Below are positions 16,095 through 25,036 of a DNA stretch of 64,000 nt, one piece after another (within the stretch, counting starts at the first letter, position 1; every line of letters starts with the position of its first letter). A program made the translations under genes and the position numbers. The notes beneath the pieces are model-generated. The model saw only the letters and a program-made list of their open reading frames with translations, made no database searches and was not told the DNA's origin. The DNA is from Acidovorax sp. NCPPB 4044 (GTDB lineage Bacteria; Pseudomonadota; Gammaproteobacteria; Burkholderiales; Burkholderiaceae_C). The stretch lies in assembly GCF_028069655.1 (NCBI RefSeq), contig NZ_JAMCOS010000001.1, positions 2,820,001 to 2,884,000 of the forward strand, given 5' to 3'.

Positions 16095-18629
16095 ATGAAA
16101 AAATCCAGATTGGTGATGGTGGGCAACGGCATGGCCGGTGTGCGCACGCTCGAGGAGCTGCTGAAGATCGCGCCCGATCTGTACGAGATCACCGTCTTCG
16201 GCGCCGAGCCGCACCCCAACTACAACCGCATCCTGCTCTCGCCCGTGCTGGCCGGCGAGCAGACGCTGGAGGAGATCGTCCTCAACGACTGGGCGTGGTA
16301 CGAAGAGAACGGCATCACGCTGCACGCGGGCTGCACGGTGGGCGAGGTGGACCGCACGCGCCGCATCGTGCGCGGCACCGATGCCGAGGGTCGCACGGTG
16401 GAGGCGCCCTACGACCGGCTCATCATCGCCACGGGCTCCAACCCGTTTATCCTGCCGATCCCCGGCAAGGATCTGCAGGGCGTGCTGGCCTACCGCGACA
16501 TCGCCGACACGCAGGCCATGATCGACGCGGCCGCCACCTACCGCGACGCGGTGGTGATCGGCGGCGGTCTGCTGGGCCTGGAGGCCGCCAACGGCCTCAT
16601 GAAGCGCGGCATGCGCGTCACGGTGGTGCACGCGAGCGAGTGGCTCATGGAGCGCCAGCTGGACGACGTGGCCGGCCGCATGCTGCAGAAATCGCTGGTG
16701 GAGCGCGGCATGGGCTTTCTGATGAAGGCGCAGACGCAGGAGCTGGTGGGCGATGACGCCACCGGCCGCGTGGCCGCCGTGCGCTTCAAGGACGGCACCG
16801 AGGTGCCCGCGCAGCTGGTGGTGATGGCCGTGGGCATCCGCCCCAGCACGCAGCTGGCCGAGCGCATGCGCCTGCACGTGAACCGCGGCATCGTGGTGAG
16901 CGACACGCTGCAGACCGTGACCGATCCGCGCATCTACGCGGTGGGCGAATGCGCGGCGCACCGCGGCATCGCCTACGGCCTGGTGGCGCCGCTCTTCGAG
17001 CAGGGCAAGGTGCTGGCCAACCACCTGGCCGAACACGGCATCGGGCGCTACCAGGGCTCGCTCACCTCCACCAAGCTCAAGGTGACGGGCATCGACCTGT
17101 TCTCGGCCGGCAACTTCCAGGGCGGCGAAGGCACGGAGGAAATCGTGATGAGCGACCCGTACGCGGCCGGCGGCGGCGTGTACAAGAAGCTCGTGATCCA
17201 GGACGACAAGCTCGTGGGCGCCTGCCTCTACGGCGACACGGTGGACGGCAGCTGGTACTTCAAGCTGCTGCGCGACGGCCGCACGGTGGCCGACATCCGC
17301 GACAAGCTCATGTTCGGCGAGTCGAACATCGGCGATGCGGGCCACCAGGGCCACAGCAAGGCCGCCGCCATGGCGGACACCGACGAGGTCTGCGGCTGCA
17401 ACGGCGTGACCAAGGGCGCCATCTGCAAGGCCATCAAGGAAAAGGGTCTGTTCACGCTCGACGACGTGAAGAAGCACACCAAGGCCAGCGCGAGCTGCGG
17501 CTCGTGCACCGGACTGGTGGAGCAGATCATCATGTTCACGGCCGGCGGCGACTATTCCGCCACGCCCAAAACGAAGGCCGTGTGCGGCTGCACCGACCAC
17601 GGCCACCAGGCCGTGCGCGACGCGATCCGCGCCAACCGGCTGCTGTCCATCGGCGACGTGTTCGCCTTCATGGAATGGAAGACCCCCAACGGCTGCGCCA
17701 CCTGCCGCCCGGCCGTGAACTACTACGTGACCAGCACCTGGCCCAAGGAAGCGAAGGACGATCCGCAGAGCCGCGCCATCAACGAACGCAGCCACGCCAA
17801 CATCCAGAAGGACGGCACGTACAGCGTGATCCCGCGCATGTGGGGCGGCGAGACCACGGCGGCCGAACTGCGCCGCATCGCCGACGTGGTGGACAAGTAC
17901 CAGATCCCCACGGTGAAGGTGACGGGTGGCCAGCGCATCGACCTGCTGGGCGTGAAGAAGGAAGACCTGCAGGCCGTGTGGAAGGACATCGGCATGCCCA
18001 GCGGTCACGCCTACGCCAAGGCGCTGCGCACGGTGAAGACCTGCGTGGGCAGCGAGTGGTGCCGCATGGGCACGCAGGACAGCACCCAGATGGGCAAGGA
18101 CCTGGAGCGCGCCATGTGGCGCATGTACGCCCCGCACAAGGTCAAGTTCGCCGTGAGCGGCTGCCCGCGCAACTGCGCCGAGAGCGGCATCAAGGACGTG
18201 GGGATCATCGGCGTCGATAGCGGCTGGGAGATGTACATCGCCGGCAACGGCGGCATCAAGACGGAAGTGGCGCACTTCTTCACCAAGCTGAAGACCGCCG
18301 CCGAGGTGCTCGAATACACCGGCGCCTTCTGCGAGCTGTACCGCCAGGAAGGCTGGTACCTGGAGCGCACGGTGCACTACGTGAACCGCGTGGGCCTGGA
18401 CCACGTGAAGCAGCGCATCCTCGAAGACCACGAAGGCCGCAAGGCGCTGTGGGAGCAACTGCAGTTCGCGCTCGACGGCGAGCCCGATCCGTGGTTCGAG
18501 TTCGACAAGGCGGCGGTGGACACGCGGCAGTTCACGCCGGTGATCCCGATCGTGCCGGTGCCGGTGCCGGTGCCGGCACCCGCGCCATCGGCCGGTGCGA
18601 CCACCCCTACCAACACCGCCGCTGCGTGA
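16095..18629 (+). CDS. nirB: Assimilatory nitrite reductase [NAD(P)H] large subunit NirB
   Basis: Catalyses six-electron reduction of nitrite to ammonium in the cytoplasm. The 844-residue length matches E. coli NirB. Domains in order: FAD/NAD(P) pyridine nucleotide-disulfide oxidoreductase (1-310, MVGNGMAGVRTLEE and VVIGGGLLGLEAANG), two BFD-like [2Fe-2S] segments (about 430-545, with CGCNGV, ASCGSCTG and AVCGCTDHG), then the sulfite/nitrite reductase ferredoxin-like halves and the siroheme/[4Fe-4S] cysteines TCVGSEWC (about 648) and SGCPRNC (about 688). The C-terminus carries a Pro-Val-rich tail. Start ATG at 16095 follows the leader terminator. First gene of nirB-nirD-nasA-ybiB-cobA. Confidence 0.97.
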   Translation: MKKSRLVMVGNGMAGVRTLEELLKIAPDLYEITVFGAEPHPNYNRILLSPVLAGEQTLEEIVLNDWAWYEENGITLHAGCTVGEVDRTRRIVRGTDAEGRTVEAPYDRLIIATGSNPFILPIPGKDLQGVLAYRDIADTQAMIDAAATYRDAVVIGGGLLGLEAANGLMKRGMRVTVVHASEWLMERQLDDVAGRMLQKSLVERGMGFLMKAQTQELVGDDATGRVAAVRFKDGTEVPAQLVVMAVGIRPSTQLAERMRLHVNRGIVVSDTLQTVTDPRIYAVGECAAHRGIAYGLVAPLFEQGKVLANHLAEHGIGRYQGSLTSTKLKVTGIDLFSAGNFQGGEGTEEIVMSDPYAAGGGVYKKLVIQDDKLVGACLYGDTVDGSWYFKLLRDGRTVADIRDKLMFGESNIGDAGHQGHSKAAAMADTDEVCGCNGVTKGAICKAIKEKGLFTLDDVKKHTKASASCGSCTGLVEQIIMFTAGGDYSATPKTKAVCGCTDHGHQAVRDAIRANRLLSIGDVFAFMEWKTPNGCATCRPAVNYYVTSTWPKEAKDDPQSRAINERSHANIQKDGTYSVIPRMWGGETTAAELRRIADVVDKYQIPTVKVTGGQRIDLLGVKKEDLQAVWKDIGMPSGHAYAKALRTVKTCVGSEWCRMGTQDSTQMGKDLERAMWRMYAPHKVKFAVSGCPRNCAESGIKDVGIIGVDSGWEMYIAGNGGIKTEVAHFFTKLKTAAEVLEYTGAFCELYRQEGWYLERTVHYVNRVGLDHVKQRILEDHEGRKALWEQLQFALDGEPDPWFEFDKAAVDTRQFTPVIPIVPVPVPVPAPAPSAGATTPTNTAAA

Positions 18630-18697
18630 AGCAGGTTCCGGTTCCGTCCATTCGTCCATCCATTTCCTATCCCCACCCCATCGACAAGAGGCTCCCC

Positions 18698-19099
18698 ATG
18701 ACCGTGACCGCCCAATGGATTCCCATCTGCCGCGTGGACGACATCCCCGTGCTCGGCGCACGCCGCGTCGCCCGGCCGCGCGGCCTGGACGTGGCCGTGT
18801 TCCGCAACGACGCGGGCGAGGTGTTCGCGCTGCTCGACCGCTGCCCGCACAAGGGGGGGCCGCTGTCGCAGGGGATCGTGTTCGGGCGCAGCGTGGCGTG
18901 CCCGCTGCACAACTGGAGCATCGGGCTGTGCGATGGACAAGCGGCGGCGCCGGACGAGGGGTGCACGCCGAAGTTCGCGGTGAAGGTGGAGGGGGGGGAG
19001 GTGTTTCTGGATGCGGGGGAGTTGGCGGGGCATGGGGTGGAGGAGGTGAGGCCCGTGGCGGGGCCGGCGCGGCGGTGTGGGGTGGGGGTGGCGGCCTGA
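18698..19099 (+). CDS. nirD: Nitrite reductase small subunit NirD (Rieske-type)
   Basis: A 133-residue partner of NirB with a Rieske-like fold: CPHKGGPLSQG and CPLHNW provide the classic Cys-X-His and Cys-X2-His pairs. E. coli NirD lacks a complete cluster, but here both Cys/His pairs (C..H and C..H) are intact, as in NasE-type Rieske subunits. It starts 68 nt after nirB. The last third becomes extremely G-rich in the coding strand (runs of GGGG), unlike the first two thirds, and encodes a Gly/Val/Glu-rich tail. Followed by a hairpin at 19108-19141. Confidence 0.93.
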   Translation: MTVTAQWIPICRVDDIPVLGARRVARPRGLDVAVFRNDAGEVFALLDRCPHKGGPLSQGIVFGRSVACPLHNWSIGLCDGQAAAPDEGCTPKFAVKVEGGEVFLDAGELAGHGVEEVRPVAGPARRCGVGVAA

Positions 19100-19107
19100 C
19101 GCGCGGC

Positions 19108-19141
19108 ACGTTGCAGGAGCATGGTGGCCATGGCGCAACGT
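19108..19141 (+). terminator. Hairpin after nirD (no T-run)
   Basis: ACGTTGC pairs with GCAACGT around an inner CATGG-TGG-CCATG hairpin. It lacks a T-run, so it may be an RNA processing or stability element rather than a true terminator, since the nas genes continue downstream. Confidence 0.45.
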
Positions 19142-19165
19142 AACCAACAATCAACTACAAAAACC

Positions 19166-19195
19166 ATAGCAAACAACCCAATGAATCCGCCGACA
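19166..19195 (+). repeat. Dispersed ~32-bp repeat, degenerate copy 4
   Basis: Reads ATAGCAAACAACCC then AATGAATCCGCCGACAT. Preceded by ACTACAAAAACC as in the 13710 copy. Sits between nirD and nasA. Confidence 0.6.
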
Positions 19196-19226
19196 TAACC
19201 CCAAAAACTCCAAAACACCGCCCACC

Positions 19227-22130
19227 ATGCCCCAAGAAACAAAATCCACCTGCCCCTACTGCGGCACCGGCTGCGGCGTCATCATCGAATCCACCGCCGG
19301 CCAGATCACCGGCGTGCGCGGCGACCCCACCCACCCCGCCAACTTCGGCCGCCTCTGCACCAAGGGCTCCACCCTCCACCGGACGGCCGCCCAGCCCGTC
19401 ACCCTGCAGACCCGCCTCCTCGCCCCCCGGCACCGCCCCGAGCGCGGGGCCGCCCCCCAGCCCCTGGCCTGGGACTCCGCGCTGGACATGGCCGCGCAGA
19501 AGTTCGCCGCCATCGTCCAGGAACACGGCCCCGACGCGGTCGGCTTCTATGTCTCGGGCCAGCTCCTCACCGAGGACTACTACGCCTTCAACAAGCTCGC
19601 CAAGGGCCTGCTGGGCACCAACAACATCGACACCAATTCGCGCCTGTGCATGAGCAGCGCGGTGGCGGGCTACAAGGCCACGCTGGGGGCCGATGCGCCG
19701 CCCGCGTGCTACGAGGACCTGGCGCTGGCGCAGTGCCTGTTCATCACGGGCAGCAACACGGCCTGGGCGCACCCGATCCTGTTCCGGCGCATCGAGGACG
19801 CGCGCGCGGCCAACCCGCACCTGAAGATCGTCGTGGCCGATCCGCGCCGCACCGAGACGGCGGCGATGGCCGACCTGCACCTGCCGATCCTGCCGGGCAC
19901 CGACGTGATGCTCTGCCACGGCATGCTGCACCTGATGCTGTGGGAGGGCTGGGTGGACGCGGCCTACATCGCCGCGCACACCACGGGCTTCGAGGCGCTC
20001 AAGGCGCTGGTGCGCGACTGCACCCCCGAACGCGTGGCGCAGACCTGCGGGATCACCCCCGCGCAGCTCGCCACGGCCGCGCGCTGGTTCGCCCTGGGCG
20101 GGGATGGCAGTGGCCCGCAGCGCGCGCCCACGCTGAGCCTGTACTGCCAGGGCCTGAACCAGAGCACGAGCGGCACCGACAAGAACGCCGCGCTCATCAA
20201 CCTGCACCTGGCCTGCGGGCAGATCGGGCGGCCGGGGGCGGGGCCGTTCTCGCTCACGGGGCAGCCCAACGCGATGGGCGGGCGCGAGGTGGGAGGGCTG
20301 GCCAACCTGCTCTCCGCGCACCGCGACCTCGCCAACCCCGCGCACCGCGCCGAGGTGGCCGCGCTCTGGGGCGTGCCCGAGGTGCCGGCCACGCCCGGCA
20401 AGACGGCCGTGGAGATGTTCCAGGCCGCGGCCGACGGCACAATCCGCGCGCTGTGGATCGCCTGCACCAACCCCGCGCAGAGCCTGCCCGACCAGGCCAC
20501 CGTGCGCCGCGCGCTGGAGCGCGCGGAGTTCGTCGTGGTGCAGGAAGCCTTCGCCACCACCGCCACCTGCGCGTATGCCGACCTGCTGCTGCCCGCCACC
20601 ACCTGGGGCGAGAAGACCGGCACCGTCACCAACAGCGAGCGCCGCATCTCGCGCGTGCGCCCGGCCGTGCCCCCGCCCGGCGAGGCGCGCCACGACTGGG
20701 CCATCGCCACCGACTTCGCGCGGCGGCTCGAGGCCCTGCTGCGCCCTGGCCGCCCCACCCTGTTCCCCTACGACACGGCCCGGCCCGAGGCGGGCGCCGA
20801 GGCGCTCTGGAACGAGCACCGCGAGAGCACGCGCGGGCGCGACCTGGACATCACCGGCCTCTCGTGGGCGCTGATCGACGCGCAGGGGCCGCAGCACTGG
20901 CCCTTTCCCGAAGGCGCGGCCGAAGGGCGTGCGCGGCTGTACGAGGACGGCGTCTTCCCCACGCCCGACGGCCGCGCGCGCTTCGCCGCGGCGCCCTGGC
21001 GGCCCGTGGCCGAGCCGCGCAGCGCGCGCTACCCGTTCAGCCTCACCACGGGCCGGCTGCGCGACCAGTGGCACGGCATGAGCCGCACGGGCACGCTCGG
21101 GCGCCTGTCCGCCCACGCGCCGGAGCCCTGCGTGCAACTGCACCCGCAGGACATGGAGCGCCGCCAGCTCGCCGAGGGCGACCTCGTGCACGTGACCAGC
21201 CCGCGCGGCTCGGTGATCGTGCCGGTGCAGGCCAGCGCCGACGTGGGGCTCGCGCAGGCCTTCATGGCCATGCACTGGGGCAGCGAGACACTGGGCGGGC
21301 ACAGCAGCACGGGCGGCGCGGCGCTGGGCGTGAACGCGCTCACCACGCCGGCCTTCTGCCCCGCGTCGAAGCAGCCGGAGCTCAAGCACACGCCCGTCAA
21401 GATCCTGAAGGCCGAACTGCCCTGGCGCCTGCTGGGCATGGCGTGGCTGCCCGAGGCCGACGCGCTCGCCGCGCGCGAGGGGCTGGCCGCGCTGATGGGC
21501 GAATTCCCGTTCGCGGCCTGCGTGCCGTTCAGCAACAACGCGCCGCTCTCGGAGCCCGGGCGCGAGCGCCACGGCGTGCTGCTGCGCGCCGCGGGCCACG
21601 AGGCCCCGCCCGATGCGCTTTTCGCGCGCATCGAGGCGCTGCTGGGCCTGGCCGGCGCCGAGACGCTGCGCTACGCCGACCGCCGCCGCGGCCAGCGCCG
21701 CGCGCTGCGGCTGGAGCGCACGGCGGCCACGGCCAGCCACCCCGCGGGCGACCTGCGCCTGGGCGCGCTGCTGCTGGCGGGCGACACCCGCGCCGAGGCC
21801 TGGCTGCGCACACTGCTGCAGGAAGAGCAGTCCGCCCAGGGCTACGGGCGCCTGCTGCTGCTGCCCGGGGCCCAGGCCCCGTCCGGCGCGCTGGCCGTGC
21901 AGTCGCGCGGCAAGCCGGTGTGCAGCTGCATGAACGTGACCGATGCCGCCATCCGCGCGCAGCTCGGGCGCTGCCACGGCGCCGAGGCCGACCGGCTCGG
22001 GCAGCTGCAGGCGGCGCTGGGCTGCGGCACGCAGTGCGGATCGTGCGTGCCCGAACTCCGCCGCCTGGTGCGCGCCACCCCGCCCGGCGCCGCAGCCTCC
22101 GCCGCCGCGCCCGCAGAGGCCGCCATATAA
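19227..22130 (+). CDS. nasA: Assimilatory nitrate reductase catalytic subunit NasA
   Basis: Molybdenum bis-MGD enzyme (967 residues) reducing nitrate to nitrite in the cytoplasm. N-terminal [4Fe-4S] cysteines are visible as CPYCGTGC (residues 9-16) and LCTKG near 43. Molybdopterin domains carry SRLCMSSAV, with the cysteine typical of the Nas/Nap Mo ligand, plus GTDKNAALINLHLACGQIGRPGAGPFSLTGQPNAMGGRE. The C-terminal ~60 residues form a BFD-like [2Fe-2S] domain (CSCMNV and GCGTQCGSCVPELRR), as in Klebsiella NasA-type enzymes. No Tat signal, which agrees with the assimilatory type. It works directly upstream of NirBD in the pathway and shares the operon. Confidence 0.96.
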   Translation: MPQETKSTCPYCGTGCGVIIESTAGQITGVRGDPTHPANFGRLCTKGSTLHRTAAQPVTLQTRLLAPRHRPERGAAPQPLAWDSALDMAAQKFAAIVQEHGPDAVGFYVSGQLLTEDYYAFNKLAKGLLGTNNIDTNSRLCMSSAVAGYKATLGADAPPACYEDLALAQCLFITGSNTAWAHPILFRRIEDARAANPHLKIVVADPRRTETAAMADLHLPILPGTDVMLCHGMLHLMLWEGWVDAAYIAAHTTGFEALKALVRDCTPERVAQTCGITPAQLATAARWFALGGDGSGPQRAPTLSLYCQGLNQSTSGTDKNAALINLHLACGQIGRPGAGPFSLTGQPNAMGGREVGGLANLLSAHRDLANPAHRAEVAALWGVPEVPATPGKTAVEMFQAAADGTIRALWIACTNPAQSLPDQATVRRALERAEFVVVQEAFATTATCAYADLLLPATTWGEKTGTVTNSERRISRVRPAVPPPGEARHDWAIATDFARRLEALLRPGRPTLFPYDTARPEAGAEALWNEHRESTRGRDLDITGLSWALIDAQGPQHWPFPEGAAEGRARLYEDGVFPTPDGRARFAAAPWRPVAEPRSARYPFSLTTGRLRDQWHGMSRTGTLGRLSAHAPEPCVQLHPQDMERRQLAEGDLVHVTSPRGSVIVPVQASADVGLAQAFMAMHWGSETLGGHSSTGGAALGVNALTTPAFCPASKQPELKHTPVKILKAELPWRLLGMAWLPEADALAAREGLAALMGEFPFAACVPFSNNAPLSEPGRERHGVLLRAAGHEAPPDALFARIEALLGLAGAETLRYADRRRGQRRALRLERTAATASHPAGDLRLGALLLAGDTRAEAWLRTLLQEEQSAQGYGRLLLLPGAQAPSGALAVQSRGKPVCSCMNVTDAAIRAQLGRCHGAEADRLGQLQAALGCGTQCGSCVPELRRLVRATPPGAAASAAAPAEAAI

Positions 22131-22220
22131 CCCAAAGTTCTCTGAAGTACGGGAGAATGCGCGTCCCCGCGGGGCGCACGCCCCCCTTTTCCCCCACGAT
22201 CCGATCTTTTCTCCGCTCCC

Positions 22221-23147
22221 ATGGGCAGCATCAGCCATTACCTCAAGGACCTCGGCCGCGGCGCGCGCGGCGCGCGGGCCATCGGCCGCGAACAGGCCGC
22301 CGACCTCTTCGGCCAGGTGCTCGACGGCCAGGTCACCGACTACGAAGTGGGCGCCTTCTGCATCGCCATGCGCATCAAGGGCGAGACCGCCGACGAGATG
22401 TGCGGCTTCCTGGACGCCACGCACGCGCGCCTGATGCCCATCGCGCCCGGCACGCGCCCCACGGTCGTGCTGCCCAGCTACAACGGCGCGCGCAAGCTGC
22501 CCGTGCTCACGCCGCTGCTCGCGCTGCTGCTGGCGCGCGAAGGCCTGCCCGTGCTGCTGCACGGCATGCGCACCGAGGCGCGCCGCGTCCTGGCAAGCGA
22601 CGTGCTGCAGGCGCTGGGCATCGCGCCCGCGTTCTCGCCCGACCCCATCGCGCCCGGCAGCGTGGCGCACATCCACGCGGGCCTGCTGTGCCCGGGCCTC
22701 GCCCGCCTGCTGGCCGTGCGCGAGGTGGTGGGCCTGCGCAACCCCGGCCACAGCGTGGTCAAGCTCATGAACCCGGTGCGCGGCCCCTCGCTGCTGGTCA
22801 CCGCCTACACCCACCCCGAATACGTGGAGATGCTGCACGCCACCTTCGCCGCGCGCGGCATGGACGTGCTGCTCTCGCGCGGGCTGGAGGGCGAGGTGGC
22901 CGCCGACCCGCGCCGCACGCCCCGTTACGACGCCTTCGTGCAGGGCGCGCACCATGTGTGGGACGAGCAGCAGCCCGGCACCGCCAGCGAGGTGCCCGGC
23001 CTGCCGGCCGAGATCGATGTCGAGGCCACCGCGCGCTACACGCAGCGGGTGCTCGCGGGCGAGCTGCCCGTGCCGGCACCGCTCTCCCGTCAGGTGGAAC
23101 ACATCTTGCGTCTCGCCGGCCAGATCCCAATGGAGACAACCCCATGA
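22221..23147 (+). CDS. ybiB: YbiB/TrpD2-family nucleic-acid-binding protein (anthranilate phosphoribosyltransferase fold)
   Basis: A 308-residue protein with the glycosyltransferase-3 fold of TrpD. The N-terminal helical domain (AADLFGQVLDGQVTDYEVGAFCIAMRIKGET) and the central ARKLPVLTPLLALLLAREGLPVLLHGMR segment match YbiB, but the PRPP-binding motifs of true TrpD are absent. E. coli YbiB binds nucleic acids, and its biological role is unclear. In beta-proteobacteria it is commonly carried in nitrate assimilation operons, as here, between nasA and cobA; the stop overlaps the cobA start (ATGA). Confidence 0.88.
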   Translation: MGSISHYLKDLGRGARGARAIGREQAADLFGQVLDGQVTDYEVGAFCIAMRIKGETADEMCGFLDATHARLMPIAPGTRPTVVLPSYNGARKLPVLTPLLALLLAREGLPVLLHGMRTEARRVLASDVLQALGIAPAFSPDPIAPGSVAHIHAGLLCPGLARLLAVREVVGLRNPGHSVVKLMNPVRGPSLLVTAYTHPEYVEMLHATFAARGMDVLLSRGLEGEVAADPRRTPRYDAFVQGAHHVWDEQQPGTASEVPGLPAEIDVEATARYTQRVLAGELPVPAPLSRQVEHILRLAGQIPMETTP

Positions 23148-23986
23148 CCCGCATCCCCACGACCCCGCCGCCCACCGAGGCCCCCGCGCTGCCACGCGGC
23201 ACCTGCACGCTCGTGGGCGCCGGCCCCGGCGATCCGGAGCTGCTCACCATCAAGGCGCTGAAGGCGATCCAGTCGGCCACGGTGCTGCTGGTGGACGACC
23301 TCGTGAGCGACGAGATCGTGGCCCTGGCCGCGCCCGGCGCGCGCGTGGTCCACGTGGGCAAGCGCGGCGGCTGCAAGAGCACGCCGCAGGCCTTCATCGA
23401 GAAGCTCATGGTGATGGCCGTGAACGAGGGCGAGAACGTGGTGCGCCTGAAGGGCGGCGACCCGTTCATCTTCGGGCGCGGCGGCGAAGAGGTGGAGCAC
23501 CTGCGCGCCGCCGGCATCGCGGTCACCGTGGTCAACGGCATCACCGCGGGCCTGGCGGGCATGACGCTGCTGGGCACGCCGCTCACGCACCGCGAGCACG
23601 CGCACGGCGTGGTCTTCGTCACCGGCCATGCCAAGCCCGGCGACGGCGGCGTGGACTGGCGCCAGCTGGCCGCCACGGCGCGCGCCGCGCGCCTCACGCT
23701 GGTGATCTACATGGGCGTAAGCAGCGCCGCGCACATCCAGCAGGAACTGCTCACCGGCCTGCCCGCCTCCACGCCCGTGGTGGTGATCCAGCACGTGAGC
23801 CTGCCCTGCCAGCGCCATGCACTCACCACGCTGGGCGAGCTGCACGCCACCATCGAGCGCGAGCAGCTCGGCAGCCCCTCGGTCATAGTCGTGGGCGACG
23901 TGGCCGCCGGCGTGGAGGCCGCGGCCGGCAACGGCCTGGGCCAGCCCGTGCCGCTCGTACCCCCTCCGCTGCGGCACGCCGGCTGA
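23144..23986 (+). CDS. cobA: Uroporphyrinogen-III C-methyltransferase (siroheme synthesis)
   Basis: SAM-dependent enzyme (280 residues) that methylates uroporphyrinogen III at C2 and C7 to make precorrin-2 on the way to siroheme, the prosthetic group of NirB. Signatures: VGAGPGDPELLTIKA (residues 24-38), the CobA block VVRLKGGDPFIFGRGGEE, and GITAGLAGMTLLGTPLTHR. It lacks the CysG dehydrogenase/ferrochelatase domain, so other enzymes must finish siroheme. Start ATG overlaps the ybiB stop. Presence in this operon is explained by the demand of nitrite reductase for siroheme. Confidence 0.95.
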   Translation: MTRIPTTPPPTEAPALPRGTCTLVGAGPGDPELLTIKALKAIQSATVLLVDDLVSDEIVALAAPGARVVHVGKRGGCKSTPQAFIEKLMVMAVNEGENVVRLKGGDPFIFGRGGEEVEHLRAAGIAVTVVNGITAGLAGMTLLGTPLTHREHAHGVVFVTGHAKPGDGGVDWRQLAATARAARLTLVIYMGVSSAAHIQQELLTGLPASTPVVVIQHVSLPCQRHALTTLGELHATIEREQLGSPSVIVVGDVAAGVEAAAGNGLGQPVPLVPPPLRHAG

Positions 23987-24044
23987 CCGACCGGGAGGCC
24001 GAGGCCCGCGCAACGCTTCTTCCACGCCGCCCCACGAGGTGCCC

Positions 24045-24770
24045 ATGGCCGCCCTTCCGATCTCCTCGCCGCAGACAGCGCCGGCACCGCGCACGCCACA
24101 GCCCGGCACCGCGCCCCGGGCCGGTGGCGCTGGCGCTGGCGGCGAAGACATCTCGCTCGTGAACCTCGCGGCGCGCCAGCGCATGCTCTCGCAGCGCATC
24201 GTGCTGCAGACCGTGCTGGCCGTGCAGGGCCAGGCCGGCCAGGCGCAGGCCGCGCGCAAGACCCTGCAGCTCTTCGAATCCAGCCAGGCGCGCCTGGTGC
24301 AGACGCCGCAGCACCTCGAGCCGGCCACTGCGCGCGCCGTGCAGGCCGTCTACCAGGGCCCGCGCGGCGTGGGCGCCACCATCGACGCCTTCGCGCGCCA
24401 GGCCCGCGCGGCGCTCGATGCGGCCGACCAGGGCAGCGCCCGCGCCGCCGATGCGCTGGCCCCGCTCGTGGCTGCCACCGACGGCGTGCTGGAGGCGCTG
24501 AACGCCGCCACCACCGTCTTCGACCAGATCCAGCGGCAACAGTCCGACGCGATGATGCGCGAGCTGTCGGGCATCGTCGAATCCATCCAGACGGTCGCGC
24601 GCGAAGCCAAGGTAGTGAGCTTCAATGCCCAGGTCATGGCCGCGCGCGCCGCCGGCCACGGCCGCGAATTCGCGGTGGTGGCGAACGTGCTCTCGGGCAT
24701 CACGACCGAGATCGACCGGCTCTCGCTGCAGGCCGTCTCGCTCGCCGGGCGCGGGCGGCAGGCCGCCTAG
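24045..24770 (+). CDS. Soluble PilJ-type nitrate-sensor domain fused to an MCP signalling tip
   Basis: A 241-residue protein. Residues about 35-150 match the PilJ N-terminal (type IV pili methyl-accepting transducer) domain, including the P-box-like VNLAARQRMLSQRIV, which in NarX-type sensors contacts nitrate/nitrite. The C-terminal ~80 residues resemble the hairpin tip of chemoreceptors (VVSFNAQVMAARAAGHGREFAVVANVLSGI). There are no transmembrane helices and no HAMP domain, so it should be cytoplasmic. GAGG precedes the ATG at 24045. It ends the nitrate operon 58 nt after cobA. A role as nitrate sensor feeding back on the operon or on taxis is inference. Confidence 0.75.
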   Translation: MAALPISSPQTAPAPRTPQPGTAPRAGGAGAGGEDISLVNLAARQRMLSQRIVLQTVLAVQGQAGQAQAARKTLQLFESSQARLVQTPQHLEPATARAVQAVYQGPRGVGATIDAFARQARAALDAADQGSARAADALAPLVAATDGVLEALNAATTVFDQIQRQQSDAMMRELSGIVESIQTVAREAKVVSFNAQVMAARAAGHGREFAVVANVLSGITTEIDRLSLQAVSLAGRGRQAA

Positions 24771-24793
24771 CAGGCGCGGCGAATCGGCCCCTG

Positions 24794-24813
24794 CCTCCGC
24801 AGCGCTGCGGAGG
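24794..24813. terminator. Perfect 20-bp GC-rich palindrome after the nitrate operon
   Basis: CCTCCGCAGC followed by GCTGCGGAGG is a perfect palindrome 23 nt after the stop codon. There is no T-run, but it would form a stable hairpin in RNA and is the likely 3' end of the nir/nas transcript. Confidence 0.55.
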
Positions 24814-24993
24814 CGGCCGCCGGGCCGCCACGCTCTGGCAGCACGGCCGGCTTCGAACATGCGTTTACAACCGCGCGGAATCGATACACCGCCTCCCGCC
24901 TTCGGAAACCTATGATCCGCTCGGCCGTGCGCACGGGCGCCACGGCCTCGCGCCGCGAGGGCGCCCGTGCCCGCGCGGTATCCACCCATTCTT

Positions 24994-25009
24994 TGTCATT
25001 GCATTGACA
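24994..25009. promoter_or_regulatory. Inverted repeat upstream of the cellulase gene (possible operator)
   Basis: TGTCA-TTGCAT-TGACA is a perfect 5-bp inverted repeat with a 6-nt spacer, ending 27 nt before the start codon. It could be a binding site for a GntR-like repressor; it is a single occurrence, so only a suggestion. Confidence 0.35.
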
Positions 25010-25036
25010 CAGCGAACCCAAGGAGGGAGACGGACC

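Noticed and set aside
15810..19154. Minus-strand open frame of 1114 codons opposite nirB and nirD
   Set aside because: His/Ala/Gly-rich shadow with no domains, spanning intergenic regulatory sequence and two well-supported genes.
19155..23195. A 1346-codon open frame on the minus strand, opposite nasA, ybiB and nearby genes
   Set aside because: It is the mirror of real genes in GC-rich DNA where stop codons are rare; its protein is low-complexity Gly/Ala/Arg/His with no domain, and both ends cross known gene borders.
24771..25036. Possible PIP box upstream of the cellulase
   Set aside because: Two TTCG-type motifs are present (near 24851 and 24901) but their spacing is far from 15 nt.
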